Shown here: one piece after another, positions 1-5,259 of the stretch
Position numbering within the stretch: the stretch's first letter is position 1
How the letters are laid out: every line of letters starts with the position of its first letter
DNA from: Caryophanales bacterium UBA6448
GTDB lineage: Bacteria; Bacillota_I; Bacilli_A; RF39; UBA660
NCBI GenBank assembly: GCA_002439555.1
Contig: DJOC01000050.1
Coordinates: 1 to 5,259 of the forward strand
Reading direction: 5' to 3'
Length of the DNA: 5,259 bases
Translations under genes and position numbers: made by a program
Notes under the pieces: generated by a model
Told to the model about the DNA's origin: nothing
Seen by the model: the letters and a program-made list of their open reading frames with translations, nothing else
Database searches by the model: none

Positions 1-297
1 TTGATTATACGTGATAATATGAATGATAAAATAGTAAATACTAATCACGAAGTAAAAATGATTGATAGATGTATTTTAAGTATAACTGGTATAAAAAAGA
101 TTATTAATTTTGATAACAAAGAATTCATAATTGAAAGTGTGATGGGACCTATTCATATTAAGGGTGAAAATATGGAGTTATTAAATCTTGATACCACAAA
201 TGGAGTAATTAAAATCAAAGGTAAAGTAAATAGTTATGTATATTTAGAAAAAACTAATAAAAAAGAGGAAAGTATTATAGCAAGGCTATTTAAATGA
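1..297 (+). CDS. yabP: Sporulation protein YabP (YabP/YqfC family), 5' end uncertain
   Basis: This is a 98-residue protein if read from the TTG at position 1. It matches the YabP/YqfC family in length and pattern: a beta-rich core reading ITGIKKIINFD (about residues 29-39), ESVMGPIHIKGENM (45-58) and GVIKIKGKVNSYVY (68-81), then a basic C-terminus ending ARLFK. YabP is a small sporulation protein made in the mother cell; in B. subtilis yabP and yabQ are sporulation genes beside divIC, and YabQ is linked to cortex formation. The start is unsure: the TTG sits on the window edge, so its ribosome binding site would lie outside. The ATG at 19 is an alternative, but no Shine-Dalgarno is visible in positions 1-18. 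The gene overlaps yabQ by 4 nt, so the two are probably translationally coupled. Family assignment rests on recognised sequence pattern and on gene order. Confidence 0.85.
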   Translation: MIIRDNMNDKIVNTNHEVKMIDRCILSITGIKKIINFDNKEFIIESVMGPIHIKGENMELLNLDTTNGVIKIKGKVNSYVYLEKTNKKEESIIARLFK

Positions 298-602
298 GTC
301 CATTAAGTATTATTCTTGTTTTATTAATTAGCTTTATTTATGGAGTTATCTTCTTAATTTTGTCACTTTTAAATTATAAATTATTTGGGAAATTTTCTTT
401 ACTTTTTCAAGCACTAATTACTCTTTTATTTTCATTTGATTTAGGAATAATATATTTACTTGTTATATATAAAATAAATTATGGCCTTTTTCATATATAT
501 TATTTAATTCCAACCATTCTAGGCTTTTATATTGCTTATAAATTAAAAAGCAAAACTGTAAACTTATGTAAAATTTTAAAAAATAAATTAAAAAAGGATT
601 GA
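294..602 (+). CDS. yabQ: YabQ-like spore cortex membrane protein (short form)
   Basis: This is a 102-residue, very hydrophobic protein with three likely membrane segments at about residues 4-27, 34-59 and 64-83, followed by a lysine-rich cytoplasmic tail. Its start lies in an ATGA overlap with the yabP stop, with a weak AAGG eight bases upstream, which suggests coupled translation. The place between yabP and divIC is the classic position of yabQ, whose product sits in the outer forespore membrane and is needed for spore cortex formation in B. subtilis. Sequence conservation in this family is low, so the call depends on position plus topology. The B. subtilis protein is about twice as long; short forms are usual in clostridia as far as I recall. 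The gene ends TTGA, and that stop lies inside the -35 element of the next promoter. Confidence 0.75.
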   Translation: MSPLSIILVLLISFIYGVIFLILSLLNYKLFGKFSLLFQALITLLFSFDLGIIYLLVIYKINYGLFHIYYLIPTILGFYIAYKLKSKTVNLCKILKNKLKKD

Positions 603-627
603 CATATTTGCAAATTTAAATTATATA
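599..627 (+). promoter_or_regulatory. Sigma-A type promoter for divIC
   Basis: A perfect TTGACA at 599-604 is followed, after 17 bp, by TATATA at 622-627 (4 of 6 to TATAAT; a better TATAAA at 626-631 has a 21-bp spacer). The -35 box overlaps the yabQ stop codon (TGA at 600-602). This would let divIC be transcribed in growing cells independently of the sporulation genes upstream. It is a sequence match only; in such AT-rich DNA the -10 part carries little weight, and the exact TTGACA is the main evidence. Confidence 0.55.
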
Positions 628-645
628 TAAAATAGGGAAGGTAAT

Positions 646-930
646 ATGAAGACTAAAAAGGAGAAAAAAAGATTATTTTTTATTAGTTTTATCATAATAA
701 TTTTGATAGTTTTTTTAGGCGTGTCAACATATAAAGATTTTGTGACTATAGTTAACAACAAAAGAGAAACAAAAAAACTAAATGCCCAGTACGAGAAGTT
801 ATTAGATGAAAAAAAATCCTTAACTTCAGAGGTTACTAAAATGAACGATCCTGAGTATTTAGCAAGATATGCCAAAGAAAAGTTTTTATATTCAAAAGAG
901 GATGAACTAATTATTCGTATGGGCGAATAG
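646..930 (+). CDS. divIC: Septum formation initiator DivIC (FtsB/DivIC family)
   Basis: This is a 94-residue bitopic membrane protein of the usual DivIC/FtsB length and build. It has a short lysine-rich cytoplasmic N-terminus (1-9), one membrane segment (about 10-28), a coiled coil of charged residues (about 33-65), and the family's C-terminal NDPEYLARYAKEKF motif (67-80) leading into the ELII strand. DivIC works in the divisome as a complex with FtsL and DivIB, linking the septal wall synthase to the Z ring. The start is ATG at 646, preceded by a purine-rich AGGGAAGG at 634-641. The gene follows yabP-yabQ as in Bacillus and clostridia, but the S1-domain gene yabR that commonly comes next is absent; a convergent clpP occupies the spot. 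Its transcript probably ends at a hairpin within its own last codons. Confidence 0.9.
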   Translation: MKTKKEKKRLFFISFIIIILIVFLGVSTYKDFVTIVNNKRETKKLNAQYEKLLDEKKSLTSEVTKMNDPEYLARYAKEKFLYSKEDELIIRMGE

Positions 931-940
931 TTATTTTTTT
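908..940 (+). terminator. Intrinsic terminator of divIC inside the convergent coding ends
   Basis: A 10-bp stem pairs 908-917 with 924-933 (one G-U wobble, 911 with 930) around a 6-base loop (918-923), followed at once by seven T at 934-940. The left arm and loop are divIC codons. The right arm contains the divIC stop (928-930) and the clpP stop (931-933 read on the minus strand). The T run encodes the final lysines of ClpP. The stem is AT-rich with only two G-C pairs, so it is modest in strength, but geometry and T tract fit a Rho-independent terminator. On the minus strand no T tract follows the hairpin, so it should not stop clpP transcripts. Confidence 0.7.
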
Positions 941-1497
941 ATGATATCATCAATTATGCCATATTCTTTTGCTTCTTTCGAAGACATATAATAGTCTTTG
1001 CCTGTATCTTTTTCAATTTGCTTAATAGTTTTTTTAGTGTTCTTTGCCATAATTTTATTTATTTTTTCTTTAATTTTGTTTATTCTATCACTTTGAAGTT
1101 TTATATTTCTAGCACTTCCTTCGAAGCCTCCGAGTACTTCGTGAATCATAATTTCGGTGTTTTCTAATGCATATCTTTTGTCTCCACTTGAAAGTAAAAA
1201 AGCACCCATACTTGCACATAAACCCATTCCAATAGTAATAACATTACTTTTTATAAAATTCATTGTGTCATATATTGCAAGGCCTGATGTAACAGCTCCA
1301 CCTGGAGAATTAATATATAAATAAATATCTTTGCTATTTTCTTTGTCTAAATATAAAAGTTCTCCGATTACAATATTGGCTAAAGTATCATTTATTTCTC
1401 CACTTAAAAAGATTATTCTGTTAGTTAATAATAAAGAATATAAATCATAAGTCATTGAATGATTATCATTTTGTTTTAAAATCATTGGTATATTCAT
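931..1497 (-). CDS. clpP: ClpP family serine peptidase (proteolytic subunit of Clp protease)
   Basis: This 188-residue protein is close to the usual length of ClpP (about 195). The catalytic triad is visible: Ser96 in the CASMGAF motif, His119 in MIHE, and Asp168 in KDTGKDYY. YINSPGG (61-67), which forms the oxyanion-hole region, and IYDTMNFI (75-82) are also present. ClpP forms a two-ring, 14-subunit chamber that degrades proteins fed in by AAA+ unfoldases such as ClpX or ClpC in the cytoplasm. The start ATG (1497-1495) has a good AGGTGA Shine-Dalgarno on the minus strand at 1507-1502. Oddities are HEVLGG where classic ClpP has HQPLGG, two residues missing between SSGD and KRYA, and almost no tail after the last helix (ends IIDDIIKK). 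It might therefore be a second ClpP paralogue rather than the housekeeping copy. No CtsR or CIRCE box is seen upstream. Confidence 0.92.
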   Translation of the reverse strand: MNIPMILKQNDNHSMTYDLYSLLLTNRIIFLSGEINDTLANIVIGELLYLDKENSKDIYLYINSPGGAVTSGLAIYDTMNFIKSNVITIGMGLCASMGAFLLSSGDKRYALENTEIMIHEVLGGFEGSARNIKLQSDRINKIKEKINKIMAKNTKKTIKQIEKDTGKDYYMSSKEAKEYGIIDDIIKK

Positions 1498-1603
1498 TTG
1501 CTCACCTAATTATATAATAATAAAAAAGTTAATAATTTATTCATAAAATTTATAGATTTATAATAAAAAATATAGTATTATTAAAATAGAAGGGAATGAT
1601 AAT
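1498..1603. promoter_or_regulatory. Divergent promoter region between clpP and the nucleoside kinase gene
   Basis: This 106-bp, almost purely A+T spacer lies between two divergently read genes and must hold promoters for both. On the plus strand a perfect TATAAT is at 1559-1564. On the minus strand TATAAA elements are at 1562-1557 and 1554-1549, but none has a convincing -35, so the clpP promoter is not resolved. The plus-strand and minus-strand -10 candidates overlap. TTTATA occurs twice in tandem (1549-1554 and 1557-1562, 8-bp period). I found no recognisable repressor palindrome, CtsR direct repeat or CIRCE element. Confidence 0.55.
1536..1564 (+). promoter_or_regulatory. Candidate promoter for the kinase-gap-pgk operon
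   Basis: A perfect -10 hexamer TATAAT at 1559-1564 is preceded, after 17 bp, by TTTATT at 1536-1541, which matches the -35 consensus at only three positions. TATAGT at 1571-1576, with TTTATA sixteen bases before it, is a second option. The base composition makes chance matches likely, so this is a tentative call supported mainly by its location upstream of a GTG start with a purine-rich ribosome binding site. Confidence 0.35.
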
Positions 1604-3253
1604 GTGAGTGATATTAGTATAACATTTACTGATGGAAGACAAGTTTTAGTGCCATATAATTCATCATATTATGATTTGAGTTTGAAAGAAAGTAATGCTA
1701 ATAATATTATTGGTGTTTTAATTGGTGGAAAAGTCTTGTCGTTAGATGAAAAAATAACTAAAAATGCAGTTATAAAATTTATTGATATTACAAATCCTTA
1801 TGGAAATAGAATGTATGTAGCAGGTCTTAAAATGATTTTTGAACTTGCCACAAAAAAATGTTTTCCTAATATTAAGGTTAAATATTCTTACAATGTTCCA
1901 AATGGAATTATTGCTAATTTAGAAGTTAATAATAATCTTACTGCCAAAGATATAGAATTAATCAAAAGTAAGGTTGATGATATTGTTAAAAGTAATATTC
2001 ATTTTGAAAAATTAATAATTAAAAATAGTGATGCAATAAATTATTATGATGATATTGGAAATAAAGTTAAGGCAGACAATGTTAGAAATATAATTGATCC
2101 AACGGTTATTATATATGAATTAGATGATTTAGTAAACTATTATTATTCAGAAATGCCTTACAGTACTGGAACGCTTAATAAGTATGAAATAAAGTATTTA
2201 GGTAATAATATGGCTGTAATAGTCGTTCCAAGTGAAAACTCTGATGGAAGTTTGCCAAAGTATGTCAATTATGATGGAATAATAAATGCTTATATAAATG
2301 GACAAAAATGGCTTGATATAATGAAAGTTCCCTTTATTAAAGATGTTAATAAAGAAGTATGTAATGGTAATATAGAAAACTTTGTTAAATCTTGTGAATT
2401 AAACTTTAATATTGAAATTAATGAAACCGCTAAAAAAGTTTCACAAAATAAAGAGATAAAATGTGTAATGATATCTGGGCCATCCTCAAGTGGAAAAACA
2501 ACAATTACTAAAAGGCTTGGTTCGTATTTTAAAATTTATGGGTTAGACCCAATTGTTATTTCTTTAGATGATTATTATAAAGAAAGAATTGATAGTCCTA
2601 AAGATGCTAATGGTGAGTATGACTTTGAATGTTTAGAATGCACTGATTTGGATTATTTACAAAAAGATGTTACAAAAATTCTTAATGGTGAAGAAGTTAC
2701 ATTACCAAGATTTAATTTTGTAACTGGTTGTAAGGAATTAAGTTCTAAAAAAGTTAAATTAAAGGATAATAGTATTCTTCTTTTTGAGGGATTACACGCA
2801 ATCAATAGTGGTATGATTTCGTTTATTCCTGATAAAATGAAATATAAAATATATGTTAGCCCATTTATTCCACTTAGTATAGATGAACATAATTATATAT
2901 CAAATAATGATTTGAGACTTCTTCGTAGAATAGTTAGAGATTTTAGAACAAGAGGTTATGATGTACCAACCACTATCAAAAATGTTAGAAAGGTTACTAT
3001 TGGTGAAGATAAATATATAATACCTTTGATACCGGAAGCTGACAAAATAATAAATACTTCATTATCTTATGAAGTTGGTATATTAAAAGTTTTTGTGGAA
3101 CCACTTCTTTATTCGGTTCCAAGTACTTCACAATATTATGATGAAGCAAGAAGATTACTTAGATTTTTAAATGGTTTTTTCACAATAAGTGGAGAATATG
3201 TTCCAAAAGATTCAATTTTAAGAGAGTTTATAGGAGGTAGTGAATATGATTAA
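1604..3253 (+). CDS. TGS-domain nucleoside (uridine-like) kinase
   Basis: This 549-residue protein has three parts. An N-terminal TGS domain (about 1-62) resembles that of threonyl-tRNA synthetase. A middle region (about 70-250) resembles the synthetase's second domain but lacks the HxxxH editing motif. The C-terminal P-loop kinase belongs to the uridine kinase/phosphoribulokinase family (about 283-490): Walker A GPSSSGKTT at 292-300, DDYY at 322-325, a Walker-B-like strand ILLFEGLHAIN at 391-401, and an arginine-rich lid RRIVRDFRTRG at 441-451. Such three-part proteins are known in Firmicutes and Thermotogae and are annotated as nucleoside kinases; the usual reaction is nucleoside plus NTP to nucleoside 5'-monophosphate, but the substrate cannot be read from sequence. 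The start is GTG at 1604, with AGAAGGGA about nine bases upstream; the ATG at 1602 and 1596 run straight into a stop. Its C-terminal Gly-Gly codons form the gap ribosome binding site, and its stop overlaps gap by 8 nt. Confidence 0.88.
   Translation: MSDISITFTDGRQVLVPYNSSYYDLSLKESNANNIIGVLIGGKVLSLDEKITKNAVIKFIDITNPYGNRMYVAGLKMIFELATKKCFPNIKVKYSYNVPNGIIANLEVNNNLTAKDIELIKSKVDDIVKSNIHFEKLIIKNSDAINYYDDIGNKVKADNVRNIIDPTVIIYELDDLVNYYYSEMPYSTGTLNKYEIKYLGNNMAVIVVPSENSDGSLPKYVNYDGIINAYINGQKWLDIMKVPFIKDVNKEVCNGNIENFVKSCELNFNIEINETAKKVSQNKEIKCVMISGPSSSGKTTITKRLGSYFKIYGLDPIVISLDDYYKERIDSPKDANGEYDFECLECTDLDYLQKDVTKILNGEEVTLPRFNFVTGCKELSSKKVKLKDNSILLFEGLHAINSGMISFIPDKMKYKIYVSPFIPLSIDEHNYISNNDLRLLRRIVRDFRTRGYDVPTTIKNVRKVTIGEDKYIIPLIPEADKIINTSLSYEVGILKVFVEPLLYSVPSTSQYYDEARRLLRFLNGFFTISGEYVPKDSILREFIGGSEYD
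3232..3238 (+). promoter_or_regulatory. Ribosome binding site that fixes the gap start
   Basis: AGGAGGT lies inside the last codons of the kinase gene. It is one base from a GTG at 3240 and seven bases from the ATG at 3246, so only the ATG has proper spacing. The resulting N-terminus (MIKVAINGFGRIGR) is the one expected for GAPDH. Confidence 0.85.
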
Positions 3254-4253
3254 AGTTGCAATTAATGGTTTTGGTAGAATAGGAAGAATAGCATTTAGAC
3301 AAATGATTACTGATGCGAGTTTTGATATTGTTGCCATAAATAATTTGGATATGAGTGCCGAAGAAGCGGCGTATTTAATAAAATATGATAGTGTTCACGG
3401 GGCATTTCATGAAAATGAAATATCTTATAAAGATGATAACATAGTTATATCTAATGTTAAATTTATAAAAATGTTTAATGAGAAGGATCCAACAGTGTTA
3501 CCTTGGAAAGATTTAGGAGTAGATCTTGTTTTAGAGTGTACGGGAGCATTTACTTCTACAGAAAAAGCAAGTTTGCATTTAACTGCAGGTGCAAAAAAGG
3601 TATTAATATCAGCACCAGGTAAAGATGAAATGCTTACTATAGTTAATGGTGTAAATGATGATAAACTTACTGGCAGCGAAACAGTTGTAAGTGCCTCAAG
3701 TTGTACAACAAATTGTTTAGCACCACTTTTAAAAATAATCGAAGATAACTTTGGTATAGAAAAAGGATTTATGAGTACAGTACATGCATATACTGCAGAT
3801 CAAAATGCAATGGACAATATGCATAAAAAAGGTATTAATTCTCGAAGAGGTCGAGCAAGTGCACATAACATAGTTCCTACTTCAACTGGTGCCGCAAAAT
3901 CTATTGGACTTGTAATACCTAGTTTAAAAGGTAAATTAGATGGAATTGCATATAGAGTTCCCACTATTGATGGATCAATGATTGATGTTACTCTTGAACT
4001 CAAAGTTCCAGTTACAAAAAAGCTTTTAAATGAAACAATAAAAAATAATCAAAATGATGCAATAAAATATACTGAAGATCCAATTGTATCAAGTGATGTA
4101 ATTGGTAAAAAAAGAGGTTGCACCTTTGATTCGCTACTAACAAATATTGTTGAGGTTGATGGAAAACAATTAGTTAAACTAGTTGGTTGGTATGATAATG
4201 AATATGGTTATACATATCAAATGCTTTGTACTGCAAAAAAAATGTTTAAATAA
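3246..4253 (+). CDS. gap: Glyceraldehyde-3-phosphate dehydrogenase, type I
   Basis: This 335-residue enzyme has full family length. It oxidises and phosphorylates glyceraldehyde 3-phosphate to 1,3-bisphosphoglycerate with NAD(P)+ in cytoplasmic glycolysis. Visible are the Rossmann motif NGFGRIG (7-13), the catalytic Cys153 in SASSCTTNCLAP, His180 in TVHAYTADQ, the NIVPTSTGAAK phosphate-binding stretch (208-218) and the C-terminal WYDNEYGY (315-322). The ATG is chosen over a GTG two codons upstream because of ribosome-binding-site spacing. The gene begins inside the kinase stop region (8-nt overlap) and is followed 14 bases later by pgk, so its product feeds the next enzyme directly. Unusually, the coenzyme-selecting positions differ from NAD-specific enzymes: Asn33 stands where Asp is normal (INNLD for INDL), and Asn191-Met192 replace the Leu-Pro pair. 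Dual or NADP use is possible but is inference. No cggR-type regulator gene precedes it. Confidence 0.97.
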   Translation: MIKVAINGFGRIGRIAFRQMITDASFDIVAINNLDMSAEEAAYLIKYDSVHGAFHENEISYKDDNIVISNVKFIKMFNEKDPTVLPWKDLGVDLVLECTGAFTSTEKASLHLTAGAKKVLISAPGKDEMLTIVNGVNDDKLTGSETVVSASSCTTNCLAPLLKIIEDNFGIEKGFMSTVHAYTADQNAMDNMHKKGINSRRGRASAHNIVPTSTGAAKSIGLVIPSLKGKLDGIAYRVPTIDGSMIDVTLELKVPVTKKLLNETIKNNQNDAIKYTEDPIVSSDVIGKKRGCTFDSLLTNIVEVDGKQLVKLVGWYDNEYGYTYQMLCTAKKMFK

Positions 4254-4267
4254 AAGTAGGATGTTTT

Positions 4268-5259
4268 ATGAAATTTATAGATGAAGAAAAGATAGAAAAT
4301 AAAAAAGTAATATTAAGATGTGACTTTAATGTACCTATAGAAAATGGTAAGGTATTAGATGATACAAAAATTGTAAAAAGTCTTAAAACGATAAATTATT
4401 TGCTTGATAATAACTGCTCATTAATATTACTTAGCCATTTAGGTAGGGTTAAAAGTAAAAAAGATAAAATTGAAAAGTCTTTATTACCAGTAAAAGATGT
4501 GTTATCTAATTTATTAAATAAAGAGGTAAAATTTGTTTGTAGTCCTGTAGGTATGGACGTTATTAATGTATGTAAAGAGTTAAAACCTAAAGAGATAGTA
4601 CTATTAGAAAATACTCGTTTTTGTGATTACCCAGAAAAATTAGAAAGTCATAACGATTTAAATTTAGCGAAGTATTGGTCTGTTTTGGGAGATATCTTTG
4701 TAGTTGATGCCTTTGCTTCACTTCATAGAGTTCATACTTCAGTGGCAGGAATTTCTAACTATTTACCAACGTATTATGGGTTTTTAGTAAAAGAGGAAAT
4801 ATCAAACTTAAATCCTCTTATTGATAATATTCAAAGACCATATACTGTATTTATGGGTGGAGCAAAAGTTGATGATAAACTTCAGTATATTAAAGGCTTA
4901 CTAGATAAGTGTGATTACCTTTTAGTTGGAGGAGGTATTGCAAATTCATTTTTGTATGCTTGTGGATTTGATGTAATGGAAAGCTTATGCACAAGCGATG
5001 AGATAACTTTATCTGAAATAAAGAATTTAATGAAAGAATATCGTGATAAAATTGTTCTACCAATAGATTTTGTCATTGAGGAAGATAAAATACTTGATTT
5101 AAACACTAAATCAATAAAAAAGTATATTTCATATTTTGAAAAAAGTAAAACGATATTTATAAATGGAACAGTAGGACTTTTCGAGGATAAAAGATATATT
5201 GCAGGAACATTTAATCTATTTAATAGTTTAAAAAATATTAATGCATATAAAGTTGCTGG
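4268..5259 (+). CDS. pgk: Phosphoglycerate kinase, 3' end beyond window
   Basis: The reading frame stays open from ATG 4268 to the window edge, giving 330 residues of an enzyme that is usually about 395; the missing tail would include the GGGDS loop. PGK moves phosphate from 1,3-bisphosphoglycerate to ADP, the step after GAPDH. Seen in order are RCDFNVP (17-23), SHLGR (56-60), LLENTRF (112-118), DAFASLHRVH (147-156), GGAKVDDK (197-204) and GGGIANSF (221-228), which together make the family certain. AGTAGGA upstream gives a six-base ribosome-binding-site spacing, and the ATG at 4261 is out of frame and soon stops. The protein is divergent: Lys34 where a substrate-binding arginine is usual (DDTK for DDTR), NT in place of GP at 279-280, INGTVG for WNGPMG at 298-303, Val146 for the usual Asn before DAF, and a shortened loop near 270-280. 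It is probably co-transcribed with gap. Confidence 0.95.
   Translation, partial: MKFIDEEKIENKKVILRCDFNVPIENGKVLDDTKIVKSLKTINYLLDNNCSLILLSHLGRVKSKKDKIEKSLLPVKDVLSNLLNKEVKFVCSPVGMDVINVCKELKPKEIVLLENTRFCDYPEKLESHNDLNLAKYWSVLGDIFVVDAFASLHRVHTSVAGISNYLPTYYGFLVKEEISNLNPLIDNIQRPYTVFMGGAKVDDKLQYIKGLLDKCDYLLVGGGIANSFLYACGFDVMESLCTSDEITLSEIKNLMKEYRDKIVLPIDFVIEEDKILDLNTKSIKKYISYFEKSKTIFINGTVGLFEDKRYIAGTFNLFNSLKNINAYKVA

Noticed and set aside
621..875. Minus-strand open frame of 84 codons
   Set aside because: It is the antisense shadow of divIC; the plus-strand protein has a recognised family build and a ribosome binding site, while this frame matches nothing I know.
941..950. ATGATATCAT perfect palindrome as a regulatory site
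   Set aside because: It lies within clpP codons, is only 10 bp and AT-rich, and has no second copy nearby that I could see; chance is the simplest explanation.
1536..1547. TTTAT-TC-ATAAA inverted repeat as a terminator or operator
   Set aside because: The stem is five A-T pairs with a two-base loop, too weak and too likely by chance in this composition.
1498..1603. CtsR or CIRCE heat-shock operator upstream of clpP
   Set aside because: Neither the GGTCAAA-type direct repeat nor the TTAGCACTC/GAGTGCTAA inverted repeat is present.
3240..3245. GTG at 3240 as the gap start, adding two residues
   Set aside because: It is only one base from AGGAGGT, too close for initiation; the ATG at 3246 has ideal spacing and gives the usual GAPDH N-terminus.
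3800..4003. Minus-strand open frame of 67 codons
   Set aside because: It lies fully within the conserved catalytic domain of gap and shows no family features.
4915..5106. Minus-strand open frame of 63 codons
   Set aside because: It is antisense to the conserved GGGIA region of pgk, with no family features.
1..5259. CRISPR array, insertion sequence, tRNA, toxin-antitoxin or phage defence system
   Set aside because: No regular repeats, terminal inverted repeats, cloverleaf pattern or accessory-gene families are visible; nearly all bases belong to core genes.

Overview
The window is a strongly AT-rich stretch (by eye roughly 70% A+T or more) from a low-GC member of the Bacillota. Two things point there. 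The left end has the yabP-yabQ-divIC gene order known from the Bacillus/Clostridium chromosome, and YabP and YabQ are sporulation proteins, so the organism probably descends from endospore formers. Tryptophan is written TGG (for example in pgk) and TGA is used as a stop (yabP, yabQ), so the standard code applies and a UGA=Trp mollicute is unlikely. I cannot name the species.

Layout: (1) 1-930, plus strand: yabP and yabQ, overlapping by 4 nt, then divIC behind its own probable promoter. (2) 931-1497, minus strand: a clpP-type protease gene converging on divIC with no bases between the two stop codons. The divIC terminator hairpin is built from the last codons of both genes. (3) 1498-1603: a 106-bp AT-rich divergent promoter region. 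(4) 1604 to the right edge, plus strand: a nucleoside kinase with an N-terminal TGS domain, gap (GAPDH) and pgk. The kinase and gap overlap by 8 nt, gap and pgk are 14 nt apart, and pgk is cut off by the window edge. These three look like one operon.

Function: the left cluster joins spore-coat/cortex morphogenesis to septum formation. ClpP would be the peptidase chamber of an AAA+ protease. The right operon carries two consecutive steps of lower glycolysis (glyceraldehyde-3-phosphate to 1,3-bisphosphoglycerate to 3-phosphoglycerate plus ATP), coupled to a nucleotide-salvage type kinase.

I found no mobile element, CRISPR array, RNA gene or obvious new system; every open stretch is explained by known families. 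The best leads are at residue level. The GAPDH departs from the family at all three positions usually tied to NAD over NADP preference. The PGK departs at one substrate-binding arginine and at two nucleotide/hinge motifs. The kinase-gap overlap and the terminator formed inside two convergent coding ends are also worth a look.
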